Made by a program: the position numbers and the translations under genes. The notes under the pieces were generated by a model, which worked only from the letters and a program-made list of their open reading frames with translations, did not search any database and was not told the origin of the DNA. Shown piece by piece: positions 35,360-45,294 of a DNA stretch of 64,000 nt. The stretch's first letter is position 1, and each line of letters begins with the position of its first letter. Source of the stretch: Brevibacterium yomogidense (GTDB taxonomy: Bacteria > Actinomycetota > Actinomycetes > Actinomycetales > Brevibacteriaceae); the NCBI RefSeq assembly GCF_900163715.1, contig NZ_FWFF01000017.1, forward strand, positions 552,990 to 616,989, written 5' to 3'.

Positions 35360-35958
35360 GCAGGACCGTCATCGTCACGCCGTTCGGCCGTCCCGATCAG
35401 CTGGCGGCCGCGTGCGTGCTGTCGGAGATCCCCGGCGACGTCGTGCCGATCGGCGACTTCTCCGCGATCGTGCAGAGCGGGACGGACATCGAGGCGGGCA
35501 ACCGCGCGGCGGCCGCGATCTCGAAGCTGACGGGGAAGCACGAAGTGCTCCTCATGGTGCGCAGCGAGGAGCAGATCGACGCTGCCCACTACCGCGGCGG
35601 CGACCGGGAGGCGGACGTCCCGGCCGGGCTCGCGCTGTCGAACCTGCCGAGCGAGCTCGAGCAGCTCCTCCTCGAGGTGACGGACCCGCGTGACGTCGAC
35701 GGGTGGATCGACACCTCATCCATGTCGAAGCTCGAGGCATCGCGCGCCACGATGACCCCGCAGCGGGCCGCCCTGGCCCGGACCGCGATGCTGTGGCTGA
35801 TCGCCGCCCTCCTCGCACTGGTGGTCGTGGTCTTCGGCGTCGTGCAGGGCGTCGGCGGATCCGTGATGGGCTGGGTCGTGGCCGTGTTCGGTGCGCTCGT
35901 CCTGGGCGCGTCCCTGCTGCGGGTGCGACGCGTGCTCAATCCCGGGGCGGCGCGGTGA
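35356..35958 (+). CDS. Unknown membrane protein in the his operon
   Basis: A 200-residue protein I cannot assign. Residues 1-130 are soluble ([31 protein letters not shown]). Two membrane helices follow at about 142-162 and 170-190, with a short basic tail, so both ends are likely cytoplasmic. It is locked between hisB and hisH by GTGA overlaps on both sides, which implies production in step with the His enzymes. Nothing in it resembles a known histidine-pathway enzyme or transporter. Confidence 0.7.
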   Translation: MSRTVIVTPFGRPDQLAAACVLSEIPGDVVPIGDFSAIVQSGTDIEAGNRAAAAISKLTGKHEVLLMVRSEEQIDAAHYRGGDREADVPAGLALSNLPSELEQLLLEVTDPRDVDGWIDTSSMSKLEASRATMTPQRAALARTAMLWLIAALLALVVVVFGVVQGVGGSVMGWVVAVFGALVLGASLLRVRRVLNPGAAR

Positions 35959-36608
35959 CCGCACCGCTCGTGGCCGTCCTGGACTACGGGTCCGGCAACA
36001 TCCACTCGGTCGTCCGCGCGCTCGAGCATGCGGGCGCTCGCGTGAGCCTCACCGACGACCATGCGGTGATCGCGGAAGCCGACGGTCTCGTGGTCCCCGG
36101 AGTGGGTGCGTTCGCCTCCGTTGTGGAGGGGCTGGACACCGTCGACGGCGGTGCGCTCGTCCGGGAGCGCCACGCGGCGGGACTCCCGACACTGGGCATC
36201 TGCGTCGGCCTGCAGGTGCTGTTCGCCGCCGGTTCCGAGCACGGTGAACGGACCGACGGCATCGGGCTGTGGGCGGGGGAGGTGACGCGCCTCGACGCCC
36301 CGATCGTTCCGCACATGGGATGGTCGCGGGTCAGGACGCCGGAGGGTTCCCGCATGTTCGAGGGGATCCGCGACCAGCACTTCTACTTCGTCCATTCGTA
36401 CGCCGCGCCGCACGGGCCCGACCACGCACTCACCACTGTCTCCGACCACGGCGCACCCTTCGTCGCGGCCGTCGAAGACGGTGCGACCTGGGCGACCCAG
36501 TTCCACCCGGAGAAGTCCGGGGACGCGGGCCGGGCCCTGCTGGAGAACTGGCTGCGCACGCTGAAGACTCGATCACACACTCATCCGAACTCGGAGGAAC
36601 AGCAATGA
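35955..36608 (+). CDS. hisH: Imidazole glycerol phosphate synthase, glutaminase subunit
   Basis: Class I glutamine amidotransferase (217 residues) supplying ammonia to HisF. The nucleophile is in [11 protein letters not shown], the His-Glu pair is in [11 protein letters not shown], and the N-terminal [16 protein letters not shown] is typical. GTG 35955 overlaps the stop of the preceding membrane protein gene. The partner HisF must be encoded elsewhere. Confidence 0.95.
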   Translation: MTAPLVAVLDYGSGNIHSVVRALEHAGARVSLTDDHAVIAEADGLVVPGVGAFASVVEGLDTVDGGALVRERHAAGLPTLGICVGLQVLFAAGSEHGERTDGIGLWAGEVTRLDAPIVPHMGWSRVRTPEGSRMFEGIRDQHFYFVHSYAAPHGPDHALTTVSDHGAPFVAAVEDGATWATQFHPEKSGDAGRALLENWLRTLKTRSHTHPNSEEQQ

Positions 36609-37348
36609 CCCCGCTAGTGGAGACCCCCGCACTCACCCTGCTGCCGGCCGTCGATGTGTCAGACGGACAGGCAGTGAGGCTCGTCCAGGGCGAGGCCGGC
36701 ACGGAGACGATGTACGGCTCGCCGCTCGAGGCGGCCGGATCATTCGAGGATCAGGGCGCCGAATGGATCCACCTCGTGGACCTCGACGCCGCATTCGGAC
36801 GCGGTTCGAACTACGACCTGCTCAGCAAGGTCACGAAGTCGCTGTCGATCAAGGTCGAGCTGTCCGGCGGGATCCGGGACACGGAGAGCCTCGAGCGCGC
36901 GCTGGACACCGGCGCGGAGCGCGTCAACATCGGCACCGCGGCCCTGGAGAATCCGGAGTGGACAGCAGAGGTCATCGCGCACTACGGCGACAAGATCGCG
37001 ATCGGCCTGGACGTGCGGGGACAAACCCTCGCAGCGCGCGGGTGGACGAAGGACGGCGGTGACCTCTACGAGGTCTTCGACCAACTCGAGGCCGCAGGCT
37101 GCACCCGCTACGTCGTCACGGACGTGACGAAGGACGGGACCCTCAAGGGGCCGAACACGCAGCTGCTGGCCGAGCTGGCGTCACGCACGGACCGTCCGAT
37201 CGTGGCCTCCGGTGGGATCTCGACCCTGGACGACATCGCCGCGCTCCGCGCGCTGGTGCCGGAAGGCGTCGATGCGGCGATCGTGGGCAAGGCGCTCTAC
37301 GCGGGTCGCTTCACCCTCGCCGAGGCGCTGGACGTCGCAGGACGCTGA
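36605..37348 (+). CDS. priA: Phosphoribosyl isomerase HisA/PriA
   Basis: TIM-barrel isomerase (247 residues) acting on ProFAR in histidine synthesis. [21 protein letters not shown], the phosphate-binding LSGGIRD and VASGGIS, and the second-half catalytic Asp in [11 protein letters not shown] are visible. In many actinomycetes this enzyme (PriA) also does the TrpF reaction; whether this one does depends on whether the genome has trpF. ATG 36605 overlaps the hisH stop. Confidence 0.93.
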   Translation: MTPLVETPALTLLPAVDVSDGQAVRLVQGEAGTETMYGSPLEAAGSFEDQGAEWIHLVDLDAAFGRGSNYDLLSKVTKSLSIKVELSGGIRDTESLERALDTGAERVNIGTAALENPEWTAEVIAHYGDKIAIGLDVRGQTLAARGWTKDGGDLYEVFDQLEAAGCTRYVVTDVTKDGTLKGPNTQLLAELASRTDRPIVASGGISTLDDIAALRALVPEGVDAAIVGKALYAGRFTLAEALDVAGR

Positions 37349-37349
37349 C

Positions 37350-38177
37350 ATGCCGGACTCATCGGAGGACCGCGTGCCGGGCGAGCCGCAGATCCCCGCA
37401 CACCTGCGGGGCGCGATCGGCGGCCCGGCCGACTCTGCCGGTGTGCCCTGGGGCGGGCGGGAACTCCATTCGAATCCCTTCGCCGGCGATTCGGGCGAGG
37501 CCGAGCCCGCACTGCGCGAGGCACTGGTGGCCGTGGCCGCAGAGCCCCTCGATCCGCAGCGTCACCGCGCGGTCGTCGAGGCCCTCGTGGACGCGCGGCT
37601 CTATGCGCCGGTCCTGCCGTCGGTGCTCACGCAGTCCGTCGACGAGCGGGGCCTCATCCACGACAACTCGTCTGAGATGTCGATGGTGCGGCTGCGCTCC
37701 GGCGACGGGCGCGAGGCGACGCCCGCCTTCACCGACATCCCGTCGCTGACCGCTTGGCACCGGGAAGCCCGCCCCGTGCCGATCGAAGCGGAGCGGCTGG
37801 GCGCCGCCGCGGTCGAGGAGGGAGCCCAGCTGGTCGTGGTCGATCCGGGCACCCCGCACACATTCCTCCTGAGGCGACCCGCGCTGTGGTCGTTCCTCCA
37901 GCGGAAGCCCTGGCTGCCGGCCTGGGCAGATGCCGTCGTGGCATCAGCGCTGCGCTCCGTCGCGACGGACTTCGCCTGGATCGGGGGAGTGGGCATGGGG
38001 CCCGCGACCCCAGCGGTGCACGCGGAGGGGCCGGAGGTCCGGGTCGAGGTGCGGGTGGACGAAGTGGACGGAGCATCCACCGACGACGACAGGACGGCGT
38101 TCCGCCGGGCCCTGGCCGCGGATCCCACAGTGACCGATCGCATCGACTCCCTCACGCTCGGCTTCGTGCGGCGCTGA
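37350..38177 (+). CDS. SseB family protein
   Basis: A 275-residue soluble protein with an SseB N-terminal-like domain. EPALREALVAVAAEPLDPQRHRAVVEALVDARLYAPVLP, SMVRLRSGDGREATPAFTDIPSLTAW, and VDPGTPHTFLLRR fit the family. The function in actinomycetes is unknown. The ATG at 37350 is one base after the hisA stop, with AGGA upstream, so it is the last gene of the his unit, which is a common location for it. A long hairpin follows. Confidence 0.82.
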   Translation: MPDSSEDRVPGEPQIPAHLRGAIGGPADSAGVPWGGRELHSNPFAGDSGEAEPALREALVAVAAEPLDPQRHRAVVEALVDARLYAPVLPSVLTQSVDERGLIHDNSSEMSMVRLRSGDGREATPAFTDIPSLTAWHREARPVPIEAERLGAAAVEEGAQLVVVDPGTPHTFLLRRPALWSFLQRKPWLPAWADAVVASALRSVATDFAWIGGVGMGPATPAVHAEGPEVRVEVRVDEVDGASTDDDRTAFRRALAADPTVTDRIDSLTLGFVRR

Positions 38178-38191
38178 CGAGAGCACCCAGC

Positions 38192-38239
38192 GGAAAGGAC
38201 CGGGGCCCGGAGCATCTGCTCCGGGCCCCGGCCCTTTCC
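38192..38239 (+). terminator. Terminator of the his operon
   Basis: A 23-bp stem (38192-38214 with 38217-38239) with a single A-C mismatch and a 2-base centre follows 14 bases after the SseB-family gene. The opposing DUF1844 gene ends about 100 bases further on. Confidence 0.75.
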
Positions 38240-38341
38240 TCAGCGTCGACGCGCGGTGCCGGGCACCATGCGCGGGAAGGGGACGCTGAGAGTCATCGGG
38301 CGGCCTTTGCCTGCCGTGCCGCAGGAGTGCGGCTGCCGCGG

Positions 38342-38785
38342 CTAGCGCACTGGACCGGTGTACTTCTCCCCGGGTCCCTTCCCCGGCTCATCCGGGACTG
38401 AGGAGGCCTCGCGGAACGCCAGCTGAAGAGAGCGGAGGCCGTCGCGCAGCGGTCGCGCATGGTGATCCCCGATCTCCGTCGCGCCGGCGGTGACCAGTCC
38501 GGCGAGCGCCGTGATGAGCTTGCGCGCCTCGTCGAGGTCGACGAGATCCGCAGCCTTCTCCGCGTCCGTGTCCTCGCTGAGGCCGAGCTTGACCGCCGAT
38601 GCGCTCATGAGGTGGACGGCGGCAGTGGAGATCACTTCCACTGCGGGCACCTCTGCGATGTCGCGGACAGCCTGGGCGGCGGCATCCGCAGCGTGCTGAT
38701 CCGAGGAGGAGGATGGAGTAGTGGCATCGGCCGTGGTCTGTGCGCCGGCGGATGCGTCGAAGCTGAAGGAGTGCGACTGGGTCAT
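38342..38785 (-). CDS. DUF1844 family protein
   Basis: A 147-residue protein. The N-terminal third is Ser/Ala/Thr-rich and disordered; the core has AVEVISTAAVHLMSASAVKLGLSED and DLDEARKLITALAGLV, the DUF1844 pattern. The family lies beside infC in most actinomycetes, here divergent from it, but its role is unknown. ATG 38785 is used; a GTG-type upstream start would only add a few residues. Confidence 0.82.
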   Translation of the reverse strand: MTQSHSFSFDASAGAQTTADATTPSSSSDQHAADAAAQAVRDIAEVPAVEVISTAAVHLMSASAVKLGLSEDTDAEKAADLVDLDEARKLITALAGLVTAGATEIGDHHARPLRDGLRSLQLAFREASSVPDEPGKGPGEKYTGPVR

Positions 38786-38934
38786 AGGACCAGTCTCCCA
38801 CACGCCCGCGCGGGTCGATGTGCACTCCTGCCGGAAGTGGAGTATCGTGGTGGGAGTGCAAAGCGGGGCTTCGGGCTCCCACCTGGATCGCTTCTGGTGA
38901 TCGGGTACTCCAGTACGGCCTTCTGGTCGTACTT

Positions 38935-38940
38935 TACAGT
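38935..38940 (+). promoter_or_regulatory. Candidate infC promoter -10
   Basis: TACAGT is the best -10-like hexamer upstream of the attenuator-like hairpin. It would give a leader of about 115 bases before infC. The -35 is unclear. Confidence 0.3.
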
Positions 38941-38979
38941 TACGCAGGCTCTTGCCGTGCGTCCCTGTGGTGTATCTTC

Positions 38980-39012
38980 AGGCCCCCTCTGCATCGGCAG
39001 TCGGGGCCTTTT
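38980..39012 (+). promoter_or_regulatory. Terminator-like hairpin in the infC leader
   Basis: AGGCCCC (38980-38986) pairs with GGGGCCT (39003-39009). An inner CTGC/GCAG stem with an ATCG loop lies across a small internal loop. The outer stem runs straight into TTTT (39009-39012), which is rare in this GC-rich window. It lies 50 bases before infC, downstream of the divergent DUF1844 gene, so it looks like an attenuator of the infC-rpmI-rplT operon. Confidence 0.6.
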
Positions 39013-39062
39013 GCATTCCCGACCGTCGGAGAGTCGTCTTCAGAGCCGAGAAGGAGCAGCAC

Positions 39063-39710
39063 ATCAGCGAGCCGCGTATCAACGACAAGATCAGAGTCCC
39101 GGAAGTCCGCCTCGTCGGACCGAACGGGGAGCAGGTGGGCATCGTCGCAATGCGGAAGGCCCTCGATCTCGCCCGTGAAGCGGACCTCGATCTGGTCGAG
39201 GTGGCGCCGCAGGCCAAGCCCCCTGTCGCCAAGCTCATGGACTACGGCAAATTCAAGTACGAGTCCGCTCAGAAGGCACGTGAGGCACGGAAGAATCAGG
39301 CCAATACGGCTCTGAAGGAGATCCGCTTCCGACTCAAGATCGACGAACACGATTATGAGACCAAGAAGGGGCACGTCACGCGGTTCCTCGACGGCGGGGA
39401 CAAGGTCAAGGTCATGATCATGTTCCGCGGCCGTGAGCAGTCGCGACCGGAGATGGGCGTCAGGCTCCTCAACCGGCTCGCGGAGGATGTGTCCGAACTC
39501 GGTTCGGTCGAGTCCTCGCCCCGCGTGGACGGGCGAAACATGGTCATGGTCATCGCTCCGGCGAAGTCCAAGTCCGATGCGAAGGCGGAATCGCGCAAGT
39601 CGACCGCTGGATCGAAGGGATCGCAGGCGGAGGTCAAGTCCCGCCGCGACCGCGAAGCACAGGCCAAGGCTGAGGCTCGCTCGGAGAAGCCCTCCGCAGC
39701 GGAATCCTGA
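39063..39710 (+). CDS. infC: Translation initiation factor IF-3 (ATC start)
   Basis: IF-3 binds the 30S subunit and rejects non-canonical start codons. The 215-residue protein begins [25 protein letters not shown] and contains the family signature [17 protein letters not shown], with a C-terminal Lys/Ala-rich extension of about 40 residues. No ATG/GTG/TTG fits. An ATC at 39063 lies six bases after AAGGAG (39051-39056), so ATC is the likely start. Rare AUU/AUC/AUA starts are known in infC genes and serve autoregulation. Confidence 0.94.
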   Translation: MSEPRINDKIRVPEVRLVGPNGEQVGIVAMRKALDLAREADLDLVEVAPQAKPPVAKLMDYGKFKYESAQKAREARKNQANTALKEIRFRLKIDEHDYETKKGHVTRFLDGGDKVKVMIMFRGREQSRPEMGVRLLNRLAEDVSELGSVESSPRVDGRNMVMVIAPAKSKSDAKAESRKSTAGSKGSQAEVKSRRDREAQAKAEARSEKPSAAES

Positions 39711-39751
39711 CCCGCCGACGCCGATAACGAGATGTGAAGGAGAACGGCACC

Positions 39752-39949
39752 ATGCCGAAGCAGAAGACCCACAGCGGCGCCAAGAAGCGTCTGCGCCTCA
39801 CAGGCAGCGGCAAGGTCATGCGTGAGGGCGTCAACAAGCGCCACCTCGCGGAGCACAAGTCCTCGCGGCGCAAGCGCCGGATCTCGATGGACCAGGTGCT
39901 CACGAAGGGCGATCGGGCCAAGGGCCTGAAGCTCCTCGGCAAGCGCTGA
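39752..39949 (+). CDS. rpmI: 50S ribosomal protein L35
   Basis: A 65-residue basic ribosomal protein with the family pattern [21 protein letters not shown] and [17 protein letters not shown] 39752 has AAGGAG upstream. It sits between infC and rplT in the standard operon. Confidence 0.97.
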   Translation: MPKQKTHSGAKKRLRLTGSGKVMREGVNKRHLAEHKSSRRKRRISMDQVLTKGDRAKGLKLLGKR

Positions 39950-40053
39950 GTCCCTGACAACGCAGACAGCACTGCGCATCACGAGCAGACCGATGGTCTG
40001 ACGGATGCGCGCGACCACTGCCGCCGCAGTGGCGATATTCACAAGGAGTACAC

Positions 40054-40443
40054 GTGGCACGTGTGAAGAGGGCGCTCAACGCCAAGAAGAAGCGCCGGGT
40101 CATCCTCGACCGGGCGAGCGGATACCGCGGACAGCGTTCGCGTCTGTACCGCAAGGCCAAGGAACAGGTCATCCACTCGCTGGTCTACAGCTACCGCGAC
40201 CGTCGCGCCCGGAAGGGTGACTTCCGTCGCCTCTGGATCCAGCGCATCAACGCCGGTGCGCGCGCGAACGGCATGACCTACAACCGCTTCATCCAGGGTC
40301 TCAAGGCCGCAGGCGTCGAGGTCGACCGTCGCATGCTGGCTGAGCTCGCCGTCAACGACCAGGCGACGTTCGCCACGCTCGTCAAGGTCGCCAAGGACGC
40401 GCTCCCCTCGGACGTCAACGCGCCGAAGACTTCAGCGGCCTGA
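40054..40443 (+). CDS. rplT: 50S ribosomal protein L20
   Basis: A 129-residue early-assembly protein of the large subunit: [29 protein letters not shown] at the start and [15 protein letters not shown] RNA-binding region, then the globular C-terminal domain with [21 protein letters not shown]. It starts with GTG after AAGGAG, 104 bases after rpmI. In some bacteria L20 represses its own operon by binding the infC or rpmI leader. Confidence 0.97.
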   Translation: MARVKRALNAKKKRRVILDRASGYRGQRSRLYRKAKEQVIHSLVYSYRDRRARKGDFRRLWIQRINAGARANGMTYNRFIQGLKAAGVEVDRRMLAELAVNDQATFATLVKVAKDALPSDVNAPKTSAA

Positions 40444-40470
40444 GCCGCTTCCCTCTCTGAGGGACGTCCC

Positions 40471-40513
40471 ACGAACGGGGCCGAAGACCCACCGGGTCTT
40501 CGGTCCCGTTCGT
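40471..40513 (+). terminator. infC-rpmI-rplT terminator
   Basis: A 20-bp stem (40471-40490 with 40494-40513) with one G-U pair and a 3-base loop begins 27 bases after the rplT stop. Confidence 0.75.
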
Positions 40514-40561
40514 GCTGTGCGGGCGCAGTGACGCAGCGTGCCGCAGGTGGCCGTGGCTGGG

Positions 40562-40574
40562 TACTCTTCCTGTA
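40562..40574 (+). promoter_or_regulatory. Leaderless -10 box of the rRNA methyltransferase gene
   Basis: TACTCT at 40562-40567 ends six bases before ATG 40574. No ribosome binding site lies upstream. This supports ATG 40574 over an upstream in-frame start at 40538. Confidence 0.5.
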
Positions 40575-41476
40575 TGGACCTTCACCCGCGCCTGACCGGC
40601 CCCGTCGTCACCCGTCCCGATGCTCCGCGGATCAAGGAGGCGGCGAAGCTCTCGAAGCGATCCTGGAGGACGAAGGCCGGTCGGTTCCTCGTGGAGGGGC
40701 CGCAGGCGCTGCGGGAGGCGCTGGTCAGGCACGGCGAGTTGAGGCCCGCACCGGCGACGCTGCCGTCGCACGAGGACTTACCCCAGCTGGTGCCTGCGGG
40801 CGCGATCCTGGACGTCTGGGCCACCGCAGAGGCGGCAGACCGCAACGAGGACCTCCTCGATGCCGCTCGCACTGCGGGAGTCCGCATCCGCCAGGCCACC
40901 GCCGAGGTCCTGGGGATCCTCACGGACACCGTCGTCTCGCAGGGCGTGGTGGCCGTGGTCGAGCGCCTCGACGTGTCGCTGACGGATGTCGTGAACCGTG
41001 ATGCCCGCCTGATCGTCGTGCTGTCCCAGGTGCGCGACCCGGGCAACGCGGGCACCGTGCTCCGAGTGGCGGATGCGGCGGGGGCGGACGCCGTGGTGGT
41101 CACCTCGTCCAGCGTGGATCTGTACAACCCGAAGACCGTCCGATCGACGGCCGGCTCGCTGTTCCACGTCCCCGTGGTGACGGGGGTCGGCCTGCCGGAG
41201 GTCGCGGAGCTCGCACGCGCACGGGGCCTGCAGGTCCTGGCCGCCGACGCCCATCCGCCCGCGCACGATCTGCACGCGCCCTGGGACACGGGACTCGACA
41301 TGTCGCGTCCCACTGCGTGGGTGTTCGGCAACGAGGCGTGGGGCCTGCCGGAGGCTGATCGGGCGGAGTGCGACGCAGCCGTGGCCATCCCGCTCTACGG
41401 ACGGGCGGAGAGCCTCAACCTCGCATCCGCCGCGAGCATCTGCATCTACGAGTCCGCCCGCACAATCCATCTCTGA
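40574..41476 (+). CDS. TrmH/SpoU family RNA 2'-O-methyltransferase
   Basis: A 300-residue SPOUT methyltransferase. The N-terminal substrate-binding domain includes RTKAGRFLVEGPQALREAL. The C-terminal domain has the three SpoU motifs: LSQVRDPGNAGTVLRVADAAGADAVV, AWVFGNEAWGLPE, and VAIPLYGRAESLNLASAASICIYE, the knot that binds SAM. It probably methylates a ribose in 23S rRNA or tRNA; the exact site is not predictable. It lies between rplT and pheS, as in many actinomycetes. Its stop lies inside a tandem repeat. Confidence 0.9.
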   Translation: MDLHPRLTGPVVTRPDAPRIKEAAKLSKRSWRTKAGRFLVEGPQALREALVRHGELRPAPATLPSHEDLPQLVPAGAILDVWATAEAADRNEDLLDAARTAGVRIRQATAEVLGILTDTVVSQGVVAVVERLDVSLTDVVNRDARLIVVLSQVRDPGNAGTVLRVADAAGADAVVVTSSSVDLYNPKTVRSTAGSLFHVPVVTGVGLPEVAELARARGLQVLAADAHPPAHDLHAPWDTGLDMSRPTAWVFGNEAWGLPEADRAECDAAVAIPLYGRAESLNLASAASICIYESARTIHL

Positions 41477-41518
41477 GACACGCACATCTCTGAGCCACGC
41501 CCACCTCTGAGGCACGCT
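41468..41518. repeat. Three tandem 17-bp repeats at the end of the methyltransferase gene
   Basis: The units are CATCTCTGAGACACGCA (41468-41484), CATCTCTGAGCCACGCC (41485-41501) and CACCTCTGAGGCACGCT (41502-41518). The first carries the gene's own TGA stop, and the others repeat it downstream. Confidence 0.75.
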
Positions 41519-41537
41519 CCTGCGGTCTCTGTGGGGG

Positions 41538-41583
41538 CCGCGCCCGCACCTCTGCGGGAACCGCGCCGGCACCTCTGCGGGGA
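41538..41583. repeat. Two tandem 23-bp repeats
   Basis: Units at 41538-41560 and 41561-41583 differ at two positions; both contain GCACCTCTGCGGG and a CCGC/GCGG mini-hairpin. The preceding 23 bases (41515-41537) look like a decayed third copy. They lie between the methyltransferase gene and pheS. Confidence 0.65.
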
Positions 41584-41632
41584 CCCCACCGGAGCAGACC
41601 CGGTCCCCGTGCTGCGCACTGACCTGCGGGGC

Positions 41633-42759
<1,127 letters not shown>

Positions 42760-42760
<1 letters not shown>

Positions 42761-45294
42761 TGCGCGTTCCACTCGAATGGCTGTCCGACCACGTCGACCT
42801 CTCCGTGGTCGACGATCCGCACGAGCTCGCGGCCGAGTTCGCCGGGATCGGGCTCGAGGAGGAGGAGTACATCGGTCCGTCCGTGACCGGGCCGCTGGTC
42901 GTGGGCCGTGTGCTGACCGCCGAACCGGAGGAGCACTCGAACGGCAAGACCGTCAACTGGTGCACGGTCGACGTCGGGAGGCCCCAGCCGCAGGGGATCG
43001 TGTGCGGCGCTCACAACTTCGGTCCCGGCGACCTCGTCGTCGCCGCGCTGCCGGGTGCGGTCCTCCCGGGAGACTTCGCCATCGCGGCGCGCAAGACGTA
43101 CGGCCACGTGTCCGACGGCATGATCTGCTCATCCCGGGAACTGGGGCTGGGCGATGACCACGACGGCATCATCGTGCTGTCCGAGCTCGGACTCGACGGG
43201 GCGCCCGGAGACGACGCGATCGCGCTGCTGGGACTCGACCGGGTGACCCTCGACGTCAACGTGACTCCGGACCGCGGCTATCAGCTGAGCATGCGCGGGA
43301 TCGCACGCGAGTACGCGATGCTCAAGGACCAGGCGTTCACGGACCCCGCAGACATCCCGACGGATGCGCCGACGGACAGGGGCTTCCCCGTCGTCCTGGA
43401 CGACTCGTCGCCGATCCACGGAGAACCCGGGTGCAGCCGCTTCACGGCGCTCACCGTCACGGGCATCGACCCGACGGCGCGCACCCCGTTCTGGATGGCC
43501 CGCCGCCTGCTCGAGGCCGGGATGCGGCCGATCAGCCTCACGGTGGACATCACGAACTACGTGATGCTTGAGCTCGGCCAGCCGCTCCACGCGTATGACG
43601 CGCAGAAGCTCACGGCGCCCCTCACCGTGCGCAGGGCGAGAGCGGGGGAGACGCTCGTGACGCTGGACGACGCGACGCGGACACTCGACCCGGAGGACCT
43701 CCTCATCACCGATGCCGGCGACGGCGCAGAGGGCAGCCGAATCGTCGGCCTCGCCGGCGTCATGGGCTCGGCAGAGCTGGAGGTCACCGATACGACGCGC
43801 GAGGTCATCCTCGAGGCCGCCCATTTCGACCCCGTGTCGATCGCGCGGACGGCACGCCGGCACAGGCTGCCGAGCGAAGCGGCGAAGCGATTCGAGCGCG
43901 GGGTCGACCCCGCCGTAGGCCCTGCGGCCGCACGTCGGGCCGCCGACCTCCTGGTCGAGCTGGCGGGAGGCGTCCTCAGCACGGACACCACGCAGGCGGG
44001 GGATGCGCCGGAGCCGCGCGTCATCGAACTCGCAGCGGATCTGCCCTCCGCGCGGGTGGGAGTCGACTACTCGGTCGACGACGTCACCCGGCTGCTCGCC
44101 GCGGTGGGCGCAGAGGCCGTGCGTGCCTCGGACACCTCCGACGAAGCGCCCACGCTGCGCGTCACGGTCCCGACCTGGCGCTCAGACCTCACCCATGCGG
44201 TCGACCTCGTCGAAGAGGTCGCCCGGGCCGGGGGATACGAACGGATCCCCTCCGTCGAGCCCCAGGCTCCCGGCGGTGCCGGACTCACCGAGTCCCAGCG
44301 TGCGCGCCGCCGCGTCTCGAACATGCTCGCGGCGAGCGGACTGACCGAGGTCCTCACCTACCCGTTCACCTCGCAGGCACGAGCCGACGACCTGCTGTAT
44401 CCCGAGGACGACGAACGGCGGACGCTGGTGAAGCTCGCCAATCCGCTCGGCGAGGATCGCCCGCTGATGCGGTCGACGCTCCTCTCCACCCTCGTCGACG
44501 CAGTGGTGCGCAACACCGGTCGCGGCTTCAAGGACGTGGCGGTGTTCGAAGCCGGCCTCGTGACGCACGGGGGCCGTCCCACGGATGAGCCTGGTCCGCG
44601 ATTCGCCCCCGGCTACCACCCCACCGCTCTCGAACTGAACCGGGTCCGCGGCTCCGTGCCCGCACAGCCGCACCACATCGCGGGCGTCATCGCCGGTCAC
44701 GCCGTGCTGCCCGGTGTGCTCGGCGGGGGACGGCGCGCAGACGCCCACGACGCGATCGACCTGGTCCACCGGATCGCAGCTGTGAACGGCCAGACCGTCC
44801 GGGCGGAGGCCGACGCGCGGGCTCCGTGGCATCCGGGCCGGTGCGCGCGGTTCACCCTGGCCGACGGATCGGTCTTCGGCTGGGCCGGCGAACTGCACCC
44901 GAAGGTCTGCGAGAACCTCGGTCTGCCGGTGCGGACCGTGGCCTTCGAGATCGACCTCGATGCGCTGCTCGCCCAGCCCGACGAACGGGACTGGACGGGC
45001 GCACTGTCGACATACCCCGTGTCCCGTCAGGACGTCGCGCTCGTCGTGGACGAGGCACTGCCGGCAGCTGAGCTCATGGACACCCTGCGCTCGGCCGCCG
45101 GTGAGGAGCTCGAGTCGCTCGAAGTCTTCGACGTGTACACCGGCGACCAGGTGCCCGCTGGTGCCAAGTCACTGGCGCTGCGCATGACGTTCCGTGCGAC
45201 GGACCGCACTCTGACGGCGGACGAGGCCTCCCGACTGCGCGAGGCGGCGACGACGGCGGCGGCGACGAAGCACAGCGCGGAGGTCCGCTCGTGA
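42760..45294 (+). CDS. pheT: Phenylalanine-tRNA ligase beta subunit
   Basis: An 844-residue subunit with the usual domain chain: N-terminal region and tRNA-binding OB domain (VGRVLTAEPEEHSNGKTVNWCTVDVG), the B3/B4 editing domain near 200-400 (LEAGMRPISLTVDITNYVMLELGQPLHAYD), a B5 domain, a catalytic-like core (ERRTLVKLANPLGEDRPLMRSTL), and a C-terminal ferredoxin-like anticodon-binding domain (LSTYPVSRQDVALVVDE). It forms the alpha2-beta2 enzyme with PheS. GTGA overlap with the next gene. Confidence 0.97.

Noticed and set aside
41468..41583. CRISPR array
   Set aside because: The repeats are 17 and 23 bp with no unique spacers between units and no cas genes nearby.
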